Shown in pieces: positions 60,826 to 64,000 of a stretch of 64,000 bases of DNA; position 1 is the stretch's first letter, and the number at the start of each line of letters is the position of its first letter. The stretch is from Alphaproteobacteria bacterium. GTDB lineage: Bacteria; Pseudomonadota; Alphaproteobacteria; UBA9655. The stretch is taken from assembly GCA_027459605.1 (NCBI GenBank), contig DAIDHR010000006.1, positions 1 to 64,000 on the forward strand. The letters are read 5' to 3'. Below the pieces are notes generated by a model. It was not told the DNA's origin and searched no databases. It saw only the letters and a program-made list of their open reading frames with translations. The position numbers and the translations under genes were made by a program.

Positions 60826-63800
60826 ATGAACTTTACTGAACTTTTCATTCGTCGTCCTGTATTATCCATGGTTCTGACCATTATTATTGTAATGGTCGGA
60901 GGCGTTTCCTTTAATCAGTTATCTTTGCGCCAATTTCCGGAAGTCGATAAACCTATTATCAGCGTTACGACAACCCTAGAAGGGGCTAGCCCCCAAATTA
61001 TCGAAGCTCAATTAACTCGTCCCTTAGAGCAAGCCCTTGGAGGAATCGAGGGACTTGACTATATGACATCGCGAAGTGAAACCGAAAACAGCGTTATTAA
61101 GCTTAATTTCAGGGTGGATCGAGATATAGACCTTGCAGCAGCTGACGTTCGTGATCGTTTGCAGAAGGTACGGAATCAGCTTCCCGATGATGCAACGGAT
61201 CCTCTCATTAAAAAAGCTGATGCTGATGCGCAGCCTTTAATTTACTTGTCTCTTTTTAGTGATAAAAAGTCAGTCAATGACTTGTCGGACTATGCCCACC
61301 GGTATTTGCAAAGCGAACTTGAATCTATCAAAGGTGTGTCGAGTGTAGAAATATTTGGAGGTGGGGAGCTCGAAATGCACCTCATTCTCGATCCAGTTCG
61401 GTTAAATGCCTACAAAATTACAGCAACGGATATAGCTTCTGCATTAAAGCGTCAGAATGTTAAAAAACCTGCAGGTCGTCTCATTGGAGAGGAGCGTGAG
61501 TTTACCGTTACAACAACCTCAACCCTGACAACTCCAAGCCAGTTTGACAACATGATAATTGCTGAAAGAGAGGGACGGATTGTTCGTTTAAAAGATGTAG
61601 GCTATGCGGAGCTGAATTCGGAAGATAAGCGGTTTTCATCTCGCTATAACGATAAGAATGCCGTTAGTATTGGAATTATTAAAAAATCTGTTGCGAATCC
61701 TCTCGAAGTCAAAAGCGGGGTTGAGGAAAAACTAGCTCAAATCAAAAGCCGACTTTCTTCTGGAATTGAGATTGATATTTCTAACGATAATACTGTTTTT
61801 ATCGAGAGGTCTATTTCTCAAGTTTACCGAACCATTTGGGAAGCGACGTTCCTTGTCATTGTGGTGGTATTCGCCTTTTTAAGATCCATCCGAGCATCCT
61901 TTATTCCTCTTATAACAATTCCCGTATCCTTAATTGGAGCATTTGCCTTAATGTTCCTTTTTGGGTTTACGATTAACATTTTGACTCTGCTTGCTCTTGT
62001 TTTAGCCATTGGGCTTGTGGTTGACGATGCTATCGTTGTTCTTGAAAACATCTATCGTCATATTGAAGATGGAATGAAGCCTATGCAGGCTGCTATTCGG
62101 GGGACGCAAGAAATCAGCTTTGCCGTTATTGCGATGACGCTTACACTTGCGGCAGTGTATGCTCCCGTAGCTCTTTCAACAGGAATCACAGGGAAGCTTT
62201 TCACTGAGTTTGCTTTAACCCTGGCCGGTGCTGTTATTATCTCGGGCTTTGTGGCCCTCACATTAACACCAATGATGTGTTCTCGGCTTCTCGTTGCCCA
62301 TAACCACAAAAATCATCACGGGAATAGATTCCTTCGCCTCAATCAAACTTTTTCGGACAAGATGGGAGAGTGGCTGGATCGACTTGATGTTGGATATGGA
62401 AGGTTTTTAACACGAGTCTTAGAGAAGCGCCTGTGGGTTGCTTTGATTGGTGCCCTTATCTTCTTTGCCGGCTTATACCTAGTTCTGTATCACTTGAGAA
62501 GAGAGTTAACCCCAGAAGAAGACCAAGGTGTTCTTATCACAAATGCAAACCCACCGTATGGTGCAACTTTAAAATACCTTGAAAAATATGCTCTTCAAAT
62601 GGATCAAATTTTAGCGTCTGTTCCAGAGCTGCAAAAACGGATGACTATTGTTCAGGTTGGTGATTATTCATACAACAGAAGCACTTTAGTTCCTTGGGAA
62701 GAAAGAAAACGCAGTTGTAACGAGATAAAGAATTTGATCAATCCAGATCTTGGTAAAATCATTGGTCTTGAAGTATCAGCCCGGTGCCAAAGTCGTTCAG
62801 TCATTGGAGGAGCGAGCGGCTATGACCTTTCCTTTGTTATAGAAACAACTCGATCTTACGAAGATCTTGAACAACAAATGCAAAAGGTTTGGGCAGCCAT
62901 GCTTCGCCATCCCGGTATAGCTAGAGTTCAACCAGATATGGGAGCTCCAGGGCAAGACTACAAAGTGGTAGTTGATGTCGAAAAGGCAGCTACTTTAGGA
63001 ATCGAGCCGGATGTCGTTGCTCAAACCCTAGATACTCTTATTGGAGGACGACGCCCCACGACTTTTGAGCGGGAGAGTAAGCAATACCCCGTACGGGTGT
63101 GGGTAGGAGAACAATTCCGAAAGTCACCTCAACATGTTTTGGATATGACAGTGCGTGGTCAAAGAGAAGGGAAGGACACACTTGTTCCTCTCTCAGATCT
63201 TGTTGACATCGTTGCTGTAACGACAACAGCTGAAATTCATCACTTTGATGGGCTACGCTCTGTGACTATGGATGCTGTCTTAAATGAAGGCTATGGACTA
63301 GGCCAAGTGCTGAATGACATTAAAACGGTTGCTAACCAAATTCTTCCCGATGGTTATCAAACGACCGTTTCTGGGGCAACCCGTGATTACTTGAAAGAAG
63401 CGTATACTGTTTTCTTGATTTTTGGTCTTGCGGTTATTTTCATCTTCTTAGTGATGGCTGCTCAATTTGAGAGCTTTGTCGACCCCTTTATTATTATTCT
63501 AAGCGTTCCTCTCTCGCTTGCAGGGGCTATCTTTACTCTCTGGATTGCGAGTGGAACCCTAAATATTTATAGCCAGATTGGTCTTGTCACATTGATTGGT
63601 TTGATTACAAAGCATGGAATCCTTATTGTGGACTTCGCTAATAAGCTTCAGGAAGAAGGGAAGTCAGTCTTTGAAGCTGTTATCGAAGCCTCTCGTTTGC
63701 GATTGAGACCTATCCTGATGACTACATTTGCTATGGTTTTTGGAGCTATTCCTTTGGCTTTTTCCTCAGGTGCTGGTGCAGAGACACGTGCCCAGATTGG

Positions 63801-63903
63801 TCTTGTCGTTGTGGGAGGAATGAGTATTGGAACCCTCTTTACCCTATTTGTTATTCCTGTCGTTTATACTTATTTAAGCCGCAAACGTCCCAAGGAAGAG
63901 TAG
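60826..63903 (+). CDS. RND efflux permease
   Basis: FIRRPVLSMVLTIIIVMVGGVSFNQLSLRQFPEVD; GLVVDDAIVVLENIYRHIE; 1025 aa, 12-TM RND architecture. Confidence 0.96.
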   Translation: MNFTELFIRRPVLSMVLTIIIVMVGGVSFNQLSLRQFPEVDKPIISVTTTLEGASPQIIEAQLTRPLEQALGGIEGLDYMTSRSETENSVIKLNFRVDRDIDLAAADVRDRLQKVRNQLPDDATDPLIKKADADAQPLIYLSLFSDKKSVNDLSDYAHRYLQSELESIKGVSSVEIFGGGELEMHLILDPVRLNAYKITATDIASALKRQNVKKPAGRLIGEEREFTVTTTSTLTTPSQFDNMIIAEREGRIVRLKDVGYAELNSEDKRFSSRYNDKNAVSIGIIKKSVANPLEVKSGVEEKLAQIKSRLSSGIEIDISNDNTVFIERSISQVYRTIWEATFLVIVVVFAFLRSIRASFIPLITIPVSLIGAFALMFLFGFTINILTLLALVLAIGLVVDDAIVVLENIYRHIEDGMKPMQAAIRGTQEISFAVIAMTLTLAAVYAPVALSTGITGKLFTEFALTLAGAVIISGFVALTLTPMMCSRLLVAHNHKNHHGNRFLRLNQTFSDKMGEWLDRLDVGYGRFLTRVLEKRLWVALIGALIFFAGLYLVLYHLRRELTPEEDQGVLITNANPPYGATLKYLEKYALQMDQILASVPELQKRMTIVQVGDYSYNRSTLVPWEERKRSCNEIKNLINPDLGKIIGLEVSARCQSRSVIGGASGYDLSFVIETTRSYEDLEQQMQKVWAAMLRHPGIARVQPDMGAPGQDYKVVVDVEKAATLGIEPDVVAQTLDTLIGGRRPTTFERESKQYPVRVWVGEQFRKSPQHVLDMTVRGQREGKDTLVPLSDLVDIVAVTTTAEIHHFDGLRSVTMDAVLNEGYGLGQVLNDIKTVANQILPDGYQTTVSGATRDYLKEAYTVFLIFGLAVIFIFLVMAAQFESFVDPFIIILSVPLSLAGAIFTLWIASGTLNIYSQIGLVTLIGLITKHGILIVDFANKLQEEGKSVFEAVIEASRLRLRPILMTTFAMVFGAIPLAFSSGAGAETRAQIGLVVVGGMSIGTLFTLFVIPVVYTYLSRKRPKEE

Positions 63904-64000
63904 GGGTTAAATTCACAAGGACTACACTCTTGTTGAGCCAAGGAACTCCGGGTATTTATAGATCTTCTCGTGAAGCAAAATGTTCTTTCAGTTTATCCGC

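Overview
This window is low-GC alphaproteobacterial chromosome. Gene content and style suggest a Holosporales-like, host-associated lineage; that is an inference, since no marker phylogeny could be run. In order it carries: a small Cys-rich secreted protein; a GIY-YIG nuclease gene enclosed by two long palindromes; a complete nuoA-N operon followed by birA and coaX; a polysaccharide locus (wecB, wecC, two bi-domain oxidoreductase / heparinase-like pairs, asparagine synthetase-like, flippase, polymerase-like, glycosyltransferases); a subtilisin-like protease with a Lys-rich tail; ettA; a tRNA with a CAT anticodon; several orphan secreted proteins; cpoB/ybgF; a HAD/MerC-like pair; holC; a MoxR-DUF58-BatABCD operon; a CofE-like ligase; clpB; a DUF4167 protein; chpT; and an RND efflux pair. 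The most notable unexplained signals are: (i) a family of dispersed ~90-175 bp palindromic elements, one read in-frame through the C-terminus of NuoM; (ii) the GIY-YIG gene bounded by palindromes with matching TGTCATCC/GGATGACA ends; (iii) a ~200 bp insertion between nuoJ and nuoK that shares a 31-nt motif with the region upstream of nuoA; (iv) the duplicated oxidoreductase/heparinase-like module; (v) a 59-aa ORF absent from the supplied ORF track; and (vi) a possible secreted single-repeat cyanovirin-like protein. No CRISPR array, rRNA, IS transposase or prophage was recognised.
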